Shown here: positions 8,328 through 16,635 of the stretch, one piece after another | Numbering within the stretch: the stretch's first letter is position 1 | Layout: every line of letters begins with the position of its first letter | Source: DAOTTW01 sp034437615 | Lineage (GTDB): Bacteria; Chloroflexota; Anaerolineae; Aggregatilineales; Phototrophicaceae | Assembly: GCA_034437615.1 (NCBI GenBank) | Contig: DAOTTW010000244.1 | Span: 1-35,125 of the forward strand | Reading direction: 5' to 3' | Length of the DNA: 35,125 nt | Notes under the pieces: generated by a model | What the model saw: only the letters and a program-made list of their open reading frames with translations | Databases searched by the model: none | What the model was told of the DNA's origin: nothing | Position numbers and translations under genes: made by a program

Positions 8328-8843
8328 ATGCAAGCACCGTTTCTGACATTGCCCGATGTGCGCTATAAAGCCAGCTTCATCAGCGCCACACGAGAATTTT
8401 TGCAGGTAGATGGCCGCCGCCCGCCCTGGAAGTTTGATAAGCTGGCAACGGATTTTGCGGAGTACGTCAAGACCGTGCGTGCTGATAGAGATGATCCGTT
8501 GCCGGGGCGCGTGCCACAAACCGTCTACTGGTTGATCGCAGAAGGGGTCTTTGCGGGGCGCGTCAGCATTCGGCATCATCTCATCCCAGCATTGGAGCGC
8601 TTCGGCGGGCACATCGGCTATGAAATCCGGCCTTCTATGCGGCGGCGCGGCTATGGCAGGCTGCAATGCAAGCTGGCGCTGGCTGAGGCGCGTAAAATGG
8701 GCCTGAAGCGCGTGCTGATTACGTGTGATGACGACAATATCGGCTCGATTAAGATCATTGAGGCCAACGGCGGCGTTTTGCAAGATAAGCTGGATAACAA
8801 GCGCCGTAGCCTGACGCGCCGCTACTGGGTCGATCTGGCCTAA
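8328..8843 (+). CDS. GNAT family N-acetyltransferase
   Basis: The protein is 171 residues if translation starts at ATG 8328, which I prefer because AGGA at 8317-8320 is well placed; a GTG at 8277 in frame would add 17 unlikely residues. The core GNAT features are present: strand beta-4 around VFAGRVSIRH, then HIGYEIRPSMRRRGYG, where R-R-x-G-Y-G is the acetyl-CoA pyrophosphate-binding loop (motif A). A helix LALAEARKMGLKRVLI and the motif B region CDDDNIGSIKIIEANGG follow. It should transfer an acetyl group from acetyl-CoA to an amine; the substrate is unknown. The HHL and D-N-x-x-S-x-K-I patterns are typical of a common small-molecule acetyltransferase subfamily. Its stop codon overlaps the stop of the convergent MFS gene by 4 bp. 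Confidence 0.9.
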   Translation: MQAPFLTLPDVRYKASFISATREFLQVDGRRPPWKFDKLATDFAEYVKTVRADRDDPLPGRVPQTVYWLIAEGVFAGRVSIRHHLIPALERFGGHIGYEIRPSMRRRGYGRLQCKLALAEARKMGLKRVLITCDDDNIGSIKIIEANGGVLQDKLDNKRRSLTRRYWVDLA

Positions 8844-10435
8844 TCAGCGGCGGCGGGGGCCTGCTGCAACAATTCCTTTGGTGGCTTCAGCTTCGGCTCG
8901 ATCACAAGGAAGGCCAGTAACGCGCTCAGCCACGCCAGGCCTGCGCCAATCAGCATCATCAGCCGGAAGGTATCTATAAAGGCGTTGTCAATCGCTGTCT
9001 CGACGGTGGCAGGTGGCACGTTACCGAGTTCTGCGGGGATGCGCGTATTCGCCCAGTCGCTAGAATCCGCGAGAATGCGCTCATAGGCTGCATCGGGCAG
9101 GCCAATATCATCAATGGCTGTGCCGAGCGTCCCGCTGAAGAACAGCAGGGCGATACCGCCCATGATGGCCACCGCTAGCGTCCCCGCTGAGCGCGAGATG
9201 GCGTTGTTGATGCCGGACGCCGTGCCTGAATTATGCTGCGGGACGGACCCCATAACCGCTGTGGTCAGCGGCGCGACGGTGATGCCCATGCCGATGCCGA
9301 AGAGAACGCTGCCGGGAAAATACGTCAGCCAGTAGTCAGAAGGGCCGCCTGTCATATAGGGCAGCGCCAAGCCCAGAAAGCCGAAGCCCACAATCGTCGG
9401 CCCGATAATCAGCGGCGGACGTGGGCCGTATTTAGCGACGAGACCGCCCGCCCAGGGCGACATGACCGTCAGCAGGATGGATAGGGGCAGGTTCGCGAAG
9501 CCGGAGAACGTCGCGCTGTAGCCTTGCACCTGCTGTAAATTCAAGGGCAGGAAGAACAGCGCCCCGCCGAGCGCACCATACAGGAATAGCGTCAGCAGGT
9601 TGGTGCCTGTGAACGTGCGCGATTTAAACAGCTTGAGCGGCACCATCGGATGTGGGCTGCGTGCTTCCCACCAGACGAAGGCCAGCAGCAGTATCACACC
9701 GAGCATCATAGCGCCGGTGAATAATGGGTTGCTCAGGCCCGTCGGCCCTGCGTTGCCGACCTGAATCGCGCCGAAAACGATGCCGAACATACCAAGCGTA
9801 ACCAGCGCGGCCCCCACCCAATCAAGCTCTTGCGCGGCTTCTTCATCGCGGCTTTCTGGCACGTAACGATACAACGCATACAACGAGACTGCCGCGAACG
9901 GAATCGCAATCAAAAACACAGCCCGCCAGATGCCCAAATCCGCGAAGATGCCGCCTAGAATTGGCCCGACAATTGAAGCCAGTGTCGTCGCGGACGCCCA
10001 TTGGCCGATGGCTTTGCCGCGCTGTTCATCGTCAAAATACGCAGAGATGATCGCCAAACTGCCGGGTATCATCATCGCGCCACCGATCCCCTGTAGTGTG
10101 CGGGCGATAATCAGCAGTTCTGTGGTGGGGGCGAGGCCGCAAATCACCGACATCACAGAGAAGATCGCAATGCCGATGACGTAAACGCGTTTGCGCCCGA
10201 AATGGTCGCCCAATGAGCCGCCAATCAAAATCAACGCGCCCAACATCAGGCTATAGATATTCACAATCCAGATGAGGTCTGCACCGCTAGCCCCCAGCCC
10301 GTCTTGCATGGCAGGTGTGACAGTGGTGAGCGAAAATTGGCCGATGAAGGCCATGCTGGACGCAGAAATCGTCGCGACCAACACCCAAAACCCGGTACGC
10401 TCGCTGAGTTTGACTTTCGGCTGCTGTGTAGACAT
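8840..10435 (-). CDS. DHA2-family MFS drug/proton antiporter (EmrB/QacA type)
   Basis: The start is the ATG at 10435, giving 531 residues: AGGGA lies just upstream, and the longer frame to 10549 would add an implausible leader. The sequence shows about 14 membrane segments, the DHA2 number. MFS motif A is present between segments 2 and 3 (GSLGDHFGRKRV), a motif B-like region (ARTLQGIGGAMMIPGS), and antiporter motif C in segment 5 (ASIVGPILGG). These support proton-driven export of drugs or other amphiphiles across the cytoplasmic membrane. A loop of about 50 residues between the last two segments is predicted outside. No TetR or MarR regulator is adjacent. It is divergent from the GT39-like gene (130 bp gap) and convergent with GNAT. 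Confidence 0.95.
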   Translation of the reverse strand: MSTQQPKVKLSERTGFWVLVATISASSMAFIGQFSLTTVTPAMQDGLGASGADLIWIVNIYSLMLGALILIGGSLGDHFGRKRVYVIGIAIFSVMSVICGLAPTTELLIIARTLQGIGGAMMIPGSLAIISAYFDDEQRGKAIGQWASATTLASIVGPILGGIFADLGIWRAVFLIAIPFAAVSLYALYRYVPESRDEEAAQELDWVGAALVTLGMFGIVFGAIQVGNAGPTGLSNPLFTGAMMLGVILLLAFVWWEARSPHPMVPLKLFKSRTFTGTNLLTLFLYGALGGALFFLPLNLQQVQGYSATFSGFANLPLSILLTVMSPWAGGLVAKYGPRPPLIIGPTIVGFGFLGLALPYMTGGPSDYWLTYFPGSVLFGIGMGITVAPLTTAVMGSVPQHNSGTASGINNAISRSAGTLAVAIMGGIALLFFSGTLGTAIDDIGLPDAAYERILADSSDWANTRIPAELGNVPPATVETAIDNAFIDTFRLMMLIGAGLAWLSALLAFLVIEPKLKPPKELLQQAPAAAD

Positions 10436-10564
10436 GCTATCCCTGGTGATTGCCCGTGCGATGATTGCATTGTACATGATCCTGGGTATGATGCACTTGC
10501 CAAATGAGATTGAAGCCTGCACAATCACGCGGTTTATCGCCTGCCGCAAGATGAGGTTGGACCC

Positions 10565-11914
10565 GTGAAGCGACTGCTTAACGCTCTACCTTTTGCCAGC
10601 ATACTGCTGATTTACCTGCTGCTCGGAGCGCTATATGCGACACGCACCCCAGCGTGGCAAGCCCCCGACGAACCCGCGCACTATAACTATGTGCGTCAGG
10701 TGGCTGAGGGAACGCTGCTGCCTGTAATTCAGATGGGCGATTGGGATAACGCCTATCTGGATGCGCTGAAGGCTGCGCGTTTTGCGCCTGAATTGCTGGA
10801 TGAACTGGAGAGCGTGCGCTATGAAAACCATCAGCCGCCACTATATTACTGGCTGAGTGCGCCGATTTACACGCTGACGGATGGCGACCTGATGGCGTTA
10901 CGCTTTGTGTCGGTGCTGTTGGGGGCTGGTGTGGTGGTGCTGGCGTATGCCGTCGCCCGTGAAGTGTATCCCGCGCCGGAGCGTAGCCATATCGCGCTCG
11001 GTGCGATGGCTTTTGTGGCGTTTTTGCCGCAGCACATCGCCATCCTGAGTAGCGTCAACAACGACGCGCTGGCATGGCTGCTGATTGCGCTGACGTTGTG
11101 GGCGCTGCTACGTTACATCCGGCAAGATAGACAGCAAGTGCGTGTGTGGCATCTCGGCGTGCTGGTCGGGTTGCTTATCCTCAGCAAGACGACGGCCTAT
11201 TTTCTGGCGGGGTTGGTGCCGCTGGTGCTTATCCTGCATCACCTGTGGCTGCGCCGTGATGAGCCATTGCGCTTGCCCTATGTGTTGCTGACGTTTGCGC
11301 GGCCTGTGGCGCTGGCGTGCCTGTTCTGGTTTGGGCGCAATGTGCTGGTCTATGGTTTCCCGGATATTCTGGGGCTGGGGGCACATGATGCGGTGGTCGT
11401 GGGTCAGCCTCGCACCGCAGACCGCGTGGCGGCGTTGGGTTTTGATGCGTATTTGCGTGATGGCTTGCAGACGACATTCAACAGCTTCTTCGGTCAATTC
11501 GGCTGGATGGGTGTGCCGATGCAGCCGACGATTTACGCGCTGATTTCGCGTGTACTGGCCTTGATTGGTGTCGGCTGGCTGCTGGGTCTTGTGTGGCGGC
11601 TGCCCGTTGAGGCAACCGGTAAGCAGCGCAGCCTGATCTGGTTAACGCTATTCGGCACGCTGATTTTAGGTGTGCTGGCCTATCTGTATTACAACAGCGA
11701 ATATGTGCAATTTCAGGGGCGCTATTTATTCACGGGCCTGCTGCCTGTGGCGCTGTTGCTGGCGCTGGGCCTGGATGCGTGGCGGCGCGTGTTGCTGGGG
11801 CGTTTTGCTTGGTCGCGCGCGCTGGTGCCGTTAGCGTTTTTGCCGTTGGCGCTGCTGGCGTTTTACATGGTGTGGCGCGTGTTGCCCGGTGCGCTCTCCC
11901 CTGAATTTCTGTAG
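10565..11914 (+). CDS. GT39-like (PMT/ArnT fold) membrane glycosyltransferase
   Basis: This 449-residue polytopic protein starts at a GTG with a weak upstream GAGG. The first extracytoplasmic loop carries WQAPDEPAHYNYVRQVAEG; the Asp35-Glu36 pair is the conserved acidic motif of GT39/GT83 lipid-linked sugar transferases. HQPPLYYWL, SSVNNDAL and LLILSKTTAY are further family marks. About ten to eleven membrane segments follow. It probably transfers a sugar from a polyprenyl-phosphate donor to an acceptor outside the membrane; donor and acceptor cannot be told. A second family member lies 250 bp downstream on the same strand, separated by a hairpin element. Confidence 0.88.
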   Translation: MKRLLNALPFASILLIYLLLGALYATRTPAWQAPDEPAHYNYVRQVAEGTLLPVIQMGDWDNAYLDALKAARFAPELLDELESVRYENHQPPLYYWLSAPIYTLTDGDLMALRFVSVLLGAGVVVLAYAVAREVYPAPERSHIALGAMAFVAFLPQHIAILSSVNNDALAWLLIALTLWALLRYIRQDRQQVRVWHLGVLVGLLILSKTTAYFLAGLVPLVLILHHLWLRRDEPLRLPYVLLTFARPVALACLFWFGRNVLVYGFPDILGLGAHDAVVVGQPRTADRVAALGFDAYLRDGLQTTFNSFFGQFGWMGVPMQPTIYALISRVLALIGVGWLLGLVWRLPVEATGKQRSLIWLTLFGTLILGVLAYLYYNSEYVQFQGRYLFTGLLPVALLLALGLDAWRRVLLGRFAWSRALVPLAFLPLALLAFYMVWRVLPGALSPEFL

Positions 11915-11989
11915 GCTGTGTACTATACTGCGGTACTATTTGATGCACGGCAGCAGCACATAACAGCGTGGCTGTTCGTTGTCGTTGGC

Positions 11990-12067
11990 GGACGCGCAGA
12001 AGCGCGTCCCTACGAACGATGCCCTGTAGGGACACCATTCTTGGTGTCCGGGGCGGCGTCAGCCGCC
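11990..12067. repeat. GTAGGGAC modular hairpin element, outward form
   Basis: Three perfect hairpins lie in a row: GGACGCGC-AGAA-GCGCGTCC (11990-12009), GGACACCA-TTCT-TGGTGTCC (12030-12049) and GGCGGC-GTCA-GCCGCC (12052-12067). The first ends in GTCCCTAC (12006-12013) and the second begins with GTAGGGAC (12026-12033), so the octamers face outward across a 12-bp spacer. The first hairpin with its CTAC flank (11990-12013) recurs exactly, reversed, at 28997-29020. It occupies the gap between the two GT39-like genes (11915-12166), which has no gene. Confidence 0.85.
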
Positions 12068-12116
12068 ATAAAGACAGGACAGGGTGAATGGATGCTGTCT
12101 GGGTAGCGTCAAGCGT

Positions 12117-12122
12117 TATAAT
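12117..12122 (+). promoter_or_regulatory. Possible -10 element upstream of the second GT39-like gene
   Basis: A perfect TATAAT lies 45 bp before the chosen GTG start and just downstream of the hairpin element. No good -35 hexamer is visible. It would give the second GT39-like gene its own transcript. Confidence 0.3.
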
Positions 12123-12166
12123 GACTATCGAATGCACCGTCAAGTAATTATTCTTATGGAGTGCTT

Positions 12167-14314
12167 GTGAGCCAGCAATTTGAAAGCCGTGCCGCCCTGC
12201 TGATAATCGGTCTGTATGCCATTGCTGCGCTGATTTTCGCCAGTGGCCCCATGTTTGAAGGCCCCAACGAAGCAGAGCACTATCGTTACGTGCGCTATGT
12301 GGCGGATAACCTTGCTTTGCCGGACCCGGCAGGCTACCCCTATGGGCAATTTCATCAGGCACCGCTATATTATGTGGTCGGCGCGCCTGTGCTGATGCTG
12401 ATTGACGACCCCGAATTTGAGCAGATCAGCGAGCGCTTTAACCCCTATCACGCTTACGAGTTTGGCATCGCCAGCCGTGACAACAAGAATTTTCATCTGC
12501 ACAGCCCCGATGAAAACGACACAGGCACGGCGCAAGCGGTCTACTGGTTGCGGACTTACTCGGTGCTGCTGGGTACGCTGACGCTGTTTGTGAATGCGGC
12601 GGCGTTTCGCCTGCTGTGGCCGGATAAGCCGCATCTGCGCCTGATTGCGCTGGGCATCTCGGCGTTCTGGCCGCAATTTGTCTACATCACGGGCATGATA
12701 AACAACGACAACGCCATGTATTTGACCGTCGCACTGAGCTTTTATCTGGTGCTGAAGCAGCACCGCGCTGGCCCCACATGGCAACGGTCTGCGCTGCTGG
12801 GTATGGCGCTGGGGCTGGCGCTGCTCTCAAAATCCTCTGCGGCGATTTTGTGCATCCCGATGGGCATTGTCGTGCTTCTGGATCGGCGCTGGTGGTGGCC
12901 CCATGCCCCGCTCACGCTTGGGTTGACGATTCTGGTGGCGGGTGGCTGGTATCTGAATAACTGGCTGCTCTACGGTGATCCGACTGGTTTGCAGGCGTTT
13001 TTCGCCACATGGGATGCTGAGATTATCCAACCGGGTACGATTGCCTGGGATGTAGGGCTGACGCGAGCGCTGTATGGCTACGAATCCTTCTGGGGGCGCT
13101 TCGGGCAAGGGGCGGTCAGCTTGTATGAGCCGCTGTATCTCTTTTACGATCTGCTGTCGCTGTTGGGTGGCGTCGGCGCGTTGATCTGGATGGGTGGCCG
13201 CGTGCGTGCTTATGCACAGCGCAAGACCAAATTCGCAGACGTGCAGCAGACGGTCATCATCGTGGCCTTTTCGCTGGTGTGGGTGCTGGCGCTGGTCTAT
13301 TCATCGAGCATAGCTTGGTCTGGCAATCAGGGGCGCTATCTGTTGCCGGGGTTTGCGGGTTGGGCGGTTCTGCTGACTGTGGGGCTGACGCAATTCATGC
13401 CGCGTCGCGTGCAGACGGTTGCGGCTATCGGCGTGCCGATTGTAATGAGCGTAATGCTCAGCATTGGCTTGATGTGGGTTTACGTGCCTGCGTATCGTAT
13501 TGACACAACACCGAACCCAGACGCAGCACCCGAATACACCTATGAGAATGTGGCAGCCCTGCTGGATGCACAGCCGCGAGAATTTCGCCTGAACCCTGGT
13601 GATGCTGAACGCATCACGCTGGCGTGGCGTGCCCTGAACACCACAGAGCGCGATCTGCTGGTGTATGTGCACAGCCTGGAAAACGACCTGATCCGGCGTG
13701 ATAGCTACCCGGCAGGCGGCTTGCTGCTTGCACCTGATTGGCGGGCTGGGCAGACATGGACGGGCGATTACATCCTGAAAGTGCCAGAAGATGTCGAATC
13801 ACAGCAGGTCGTGACGCTGATTGCTGGCTTATACGATCCGCAGGTCGCAAACGAGCTACAGGCGACGAATGCCGCAGGCGATAACGTCACGCCGACCATT
13901 GGCCGTTTGATCGTCAGCGCTGCGCCGCAACCGATTAACCCAGCGTATACGTTCGGTGGTCAGATTGGCATGGTGGAGCCTGCGATTACCCGCCCGGACG
14001 CCGATACATTGCGGGTTTGCCTGACGTGGGCGGCTTCGCAGGACATCACGATAGACTACACGGCCTTCATTCACGTGCTGAACTCTGATAAGCAGAAGAT
14101 CGCACAGCAGGATTTTCAGCCGAAAGCAGATCGCTATCCCACGTCGGTATGGTTGCCGGGTGAGCGTGTGCGTGAATGCCGCACCTTTGAGGGCTTATCC
14201 GGGACAGATTCGCTGCTGATTGGCTTCTATGATCCGGCGACGGTGCAGCGCTTGCCCGCTTTGGATGCATCTGGCGACCCCTTGCGTGATCGTGCGGTGA
14301 AGCTGGCGTTATAA
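12167..14314 (+). CDS. GT39-like membrane protein with C-terminal beta-sandwich tail
   Basis: I chose GTG 12167 (715 residues) over GTG 12161 because GGAG at 12158-12161 is then properly spaced. The N-terminal 440 residues hold about eleven to twelve membrane segments and GT39-type motifs: the first loop GPNEAEHYRYVRYVA, HQAPLYYVV, and MINNDNAMYL. The first loop has Asn34-Glu35 where the neighbouring paralogue has Asp-Glu, so the usual catalytic acid is changed. After the last segment comes a tail of about 270 residues outside the membrane that reads as two similar beta sandwiches. Each has an RITLAWRAL- or RVCLTWAAS-like strand, a YVHSL- or FIHVL-like strand and a closing LIAGLYDPQ- or LIGFYDPAT-like strand. 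Such tails are common on Chloroflexota membrane glycosyltransferases and may bind the glycan or acceptor. Confidence 0.88.
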   Translation: MSQQFESRAALLIIGLYAIAALIFASGPMFEGPNEAEHYRYVRYVADNLALPDPAGYPYGQFHQAPLYYVVGAPVLMLIDDPEFEQISERFNPYHAYEFGIASRDNKNFHLHSPDENDTGTAQAVYWLRTYSVLLGTLTLFVNAAAFRLLWPDKPHLRLIALGISAFWPQFVYITGMINNDNAMYLTVALSFYLVLKQHRAGPTWQRSALLGMALGLALLSKSSAAILCIPMGIVVLLDRRWWWPHAPLTLGLTILVAGGWYLNNWLLYGDPTGLQAFFATWDAEIIQPGTIAWDVGLTRALYGYESFWGRFGQGAVSLYEPLYLFYDLLSLLGGVGALIWMGGRVRAYAQRKTKFADVQQTVIIVAFSLVWVLALVYSSSIAWSGNQGRYLLPGFAGWAVLLTVGLTQFMPRRVQTVAAIGVPIVMSVMLSIGLMWVYVPAYRIDTTPNPDAAPEYTYENVAALLDAQPREFRLNPGDAERITLAWRALNTTERDLLVYVHSLENDLIRRDSYPAGGLLLAPDWRAGQTWTGDYILKVPEDVESQQVVTLIAGLYDPQVANELQATNAAGDNVTPTIGRLIVSAAPQPINPAYTFGGQIGMVEPAITRPDADTLRVCLTWAASQDITIDYTAFIHVLNSDKQKIAQQDFQPKADRYPTSVWLPGERVRECRTFEGLSGTDSLLIGFYDPATVQRLPALDASGDPLRDRAVKLAL

Positions 14315-14433
14315 GCTGTTAACATTTTCTCTCAGAATTGGCTAAAGGGCTGCAAAGCATTAGCTGCTAGCCTCATTATGCAGTTGATTACCGCGTTGTC
14401 GTTATGCAACATTTGATGTTCAAACAGGAGTGT

Positions 14434-15387
14434 ATGATGCAAAACAACAAACTGTCCCGTCGTAATATGTTAAAGGCGCTGGGTGTTGGTGCGCTGGGCC
14501 TGGGTGCCTTCAGCCTGGGCGCTGGACGCGTCGCCGCACAGATTAGCTCTGCCCCTGGTTCGGCTAATGTGTTTTATCGCTTCATGCTGGGTGAAGCTGA
14601 AATGGTCGTTGTCAGCACGGTTGCTGGCTTCTCGCTGGATCCGACCATCTTCGGTGCCAATCAACCGCAAGAAGATGTCGTCAGCTTTTTCGAGAACCTC
14701 GGTGTTTTGCGCAACGGTCAGTATCCGAACACCGTGCTAAACCTGATTATGACGAGTGGCGGCACCACCACCGTCTTTGACACGGGTCTGGGCACGCCTG
14801 CTGGTGGCCGTTTGGAGCGCACGATTGCTGACATTGGCATCGGCACCGAAAACGTGGATAACGTGGTGATTACGCACTTTCACCCAGACCACATCAACGG
14901 CCTGAGCACAGACGGCAGCCTGACCTTCCCGAATGCGCAGGTGTTTATGTCACAGCCGGAATACGACTTCTTGCAGAATGCGCCTGAAGATGTCGCAGGG
15001 AATGCCCTGGGCCGCTTGCAGCCCGCGCTGGATGCGGATCGGGTGTCTTTTTATGCGGATGGCGATGAATTCCTGCCTGGTGTGACGGCGATGGCGACCC
15101 CTGGCCACACCCCCGGCCACATGAGCCTGATGCTAGAAAACAACGGGGCCAGCCTGTTTCACTTCGTGGATTCGGTGCTGAATGCCTTCGCCCATGTGCA
15201 AAACCCCGGCTGGGCCGCAGCCTTTGATGGCGATGGCGAACAGGCTGTTGAGACGCGCCGCCGTGTGCTGGATATAGCCGCGACAGATCATATACAGGTG
15301 ATGGGCTATCACTTCCCGTTCCCTGGTCTTGGCTACATCGCGCCGAATGGCGACGACAGCTACGCTTATATTCCGTTGGCTACATAA
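14434..15387 (+). CDS. Tat-exported metallo-beta-lactamase-fold hydrolase
   Basis: The start is ATG 14434, placed by CAGGAG at 14425-14430, giving 317 residues. The N-terminus is a twin-arginine signal (SRRNMLKALG, then a hydrophobic glycine/alanine stretch and a cleavage site near RVAAQ), so the folded protein is exported, probably with metals already bound. The MBL metal ligands are all visible: THFHPDHINGL (His148, His150, Asp152, His153), PGHTPGH (His225 or His229), HFVDS (Asp246) and MGYHFPFPG (His293). It is therefore a likely di-metal hydrolase, of the broad lactonase/AHL-lactonase-like MBL group that carries Tat signals. Substrate not known. The gene stands alone, with a hairpin element behind it. 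Confidence 0.93.
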   Translation: MMQNNKLSRRNMLKALGVGALGLGAFSLGAGRVAAQISSAPGSANVFYRFMLGEAEMVVVSTVAGFSLDPTIFGANQPQEDVVSFFENLGVLRNGQYPNTVLNLIMTSGGTTTVFDTGLGTPAGGRLERTIADIGIGTENVDNVVITHFHPDHINGLSTDGSLTFPNAQVFMSQPEYDFLQNAPEDVAGNALGRLQPALDADRVSFYADGDEFLPGVTAMATPGHTPGHMSLMLENNGASLFHFVDSVLNAFAHVQNPGWAAAFDGDGEQAVETRRRVLDIAATDHIQVMGYHFPFPGLGYIAPNGDDSYAYIPLAT

Positions 15388-15397
15388 GCGATGCCGC

Positions 15398-15466
15398 GTA
15401 GGGACGTCCGCCAACCAAGACATGGGTGGGGCGTCCGCGCCGGACAGGGCTATGCCCTGTCCCTAC
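15398..15466. repeat. GTAGGGAC modular hairpin element, inward form
   Basis: GTAGGGAC at 15398-15405 and its exact complement GTCCCTAC at 15459-15466 form 8-bp terminal inverted repeats of a 69-bp element. Inside are a perfect hairpin GGACAGGGC-TAT-GCCCTGTCC (15442-15462) and a competing one, GTCCG-CGC-CGGAC (15433-15445). A partial copy, TAGGGACGACGG, lies at 15483-15494. The gap 15388-15535 has no gene. Confidence 0.83.
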
Positions 15467-15535
15467 AGATATGACAGCAAAATAGGGACGACGGTAGCAC
15501 CACAAAAAAACGTGGACAACGCATATTTTTGAGCG

Positions 15536-16531
15536 ATGACACCAACAAACGCAGACATCCAAAACCTAATCAACGACCTGCACAGCGACGAGACCAAGAC
15601 ACGGCAAGAAGCCGCTACCGCCCTGGGCCACGGCAAAGATCGAGCGCTTCTGCCGCACCTGATTAACGCGCTGCAAGATACGATGCCGGATGTACGCGCC
15701 GCCGCGATTAGCGCCATCGCAGAGATCAGCGCCGCGACAGGGGATGTGACGACAGTGCCGGATTTGCTGGCGCTGCTGGACGATTACGCCGAAGCGCGTT
15801 TGCAATCGGCCCACGCGCTGGTGTGTGACTTTGCGGCGCAGGCGTTGCTGATGACGGAAACCGATACGGCCATCGACGCGGTGCAGGCATGGCAGGACCG
15901 CGCAGAGCCGCAACTGCGGCCCTTTCGCATTCGCCAACTGATTAAGCAACTCAACACCCGCGACCCAGATACCCAAAACGAGACGCTAATGGCCCTGCAC
16001 GCTTACGGTGCTGAGGCTGTGCCGCCGCTATTAGAGGCGCTGCAAAACGCACAGTTGCCTATCCAGCGGCAGGCAGCGCGTGCCCTGGGCGATATTAGGG
16101 CTGCAAGCGCCATTCAGCCGCTCATTGCAGCACTGGCCGCAGAGGATATAGGCTTGTGGAGCCAGGCAACGGCGGCGCTGGCCAAGATCGGCGCAGCAAC
16201 CGTCGCGGATTTGCGGCAGGCCATGCAAGCAGAAGACGAGCAGGTTAAAATCGGCGCGGCGCTCGCCCTGTGGCGCGTCCGGCGCGATGAAGCCGCGTTC
16301 AAGTGGGTGCTGATCGCCATGCAGCATGATGAGCTTGTGATACGCGGCAGCGCCATCAGCAGCATGTGGTTGCAACCGGACGGGCGTGCTGTGGCGACAC
16401 TGAGCATGGCGCTGAACAACGAAGCTGACGCGATGATGCAGAAATATATTTTGCAGGCATTGCAATTTATCGGCACGTCACAGGCGCAGGCAGTCATGGC
16501 GAATTGGCTGCGTGATAACCCCATTGGTTAG
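15536..16531 (+). CDS. HEAT-repeat protein
   Basis: This 331-residue soluble all-helical protein is built of PBS-lyase-type HEAT repeats of about 31 residues. The pattern is clear in EAATALGHGKDRALLPHLI, VRAAAISAIAEIS, QRQAARALGDIRAASAIQPL and WSQATAALAKIGAA. Such proteins are scaffolds or adaptors and are not enzymes; the E-Z lyase fold of phycobilin enzymes is one relative, but nothing here points to bilins. There is no signal peptide. The start codon lies 4 bases after GAG and lacks a good ribosome site. It precedes the P-type ATPase by 104 bp on the same strand, which may be a functional pairing or chance. Confidence 0.9.
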   Translation: MTPTNADIQNLINDLHSDETKTRQEAATALGHGKDRALLPHLINALQDTMPDVRAAAISAIAEISAATGDVTTVPDLLALLDDYAEARLQSAHALVCDFAAQALLMTETDTAIDAVQAWQDRAEPQLRPFRIRQLIKQLNTRDPDTQNETLMALHAYGAEAVPPLLEALQNAQLPIQRQAARALGDIRAASAIQPLIAALAAEDIGLWSQATAALAKIGAATVADLRQAMQAEDEQVKIGAALALWRVRRDEAAFKWVLIAMQHDELVIRGSAISSMWLQPDGRAVATLSMALNNEADAMMQKYILQALQFIGTSQAQAVMANWLRDNPIG

Positions 16532-16635
16532 CCGCCAGCTAGACCATGCCATTACGACGCTTTTCGTGGCAAAATTCGCACAGCCTGTTTATTTTTGATT
16601 TTTGATTGAATGCATCGCTGTGAGGATTTTCGCCC

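Noticed and set aside
12001..12085. Possible CRISPR array
   Set aside because: The repeated hairpins are palindromes of differing sequence without regular spacers or a constant repeat, and no cas gene is present.
11730..12362. A 210-codon minus-strand frame covering the 12.0-kb hairpin element
   Set aside because: It crosses two plus-strand gene ends and the hairpin element, and its product has no coherent domain.
16547..16600. Possible Rho-independent terminator after the HEAT gene (TGCCA/TGGCA arms followed by T-rich sequence)
   Set aside because: The stem has a bulge and few pairs and the T-rich stretch is about 20 bp away, so I cannot support it.
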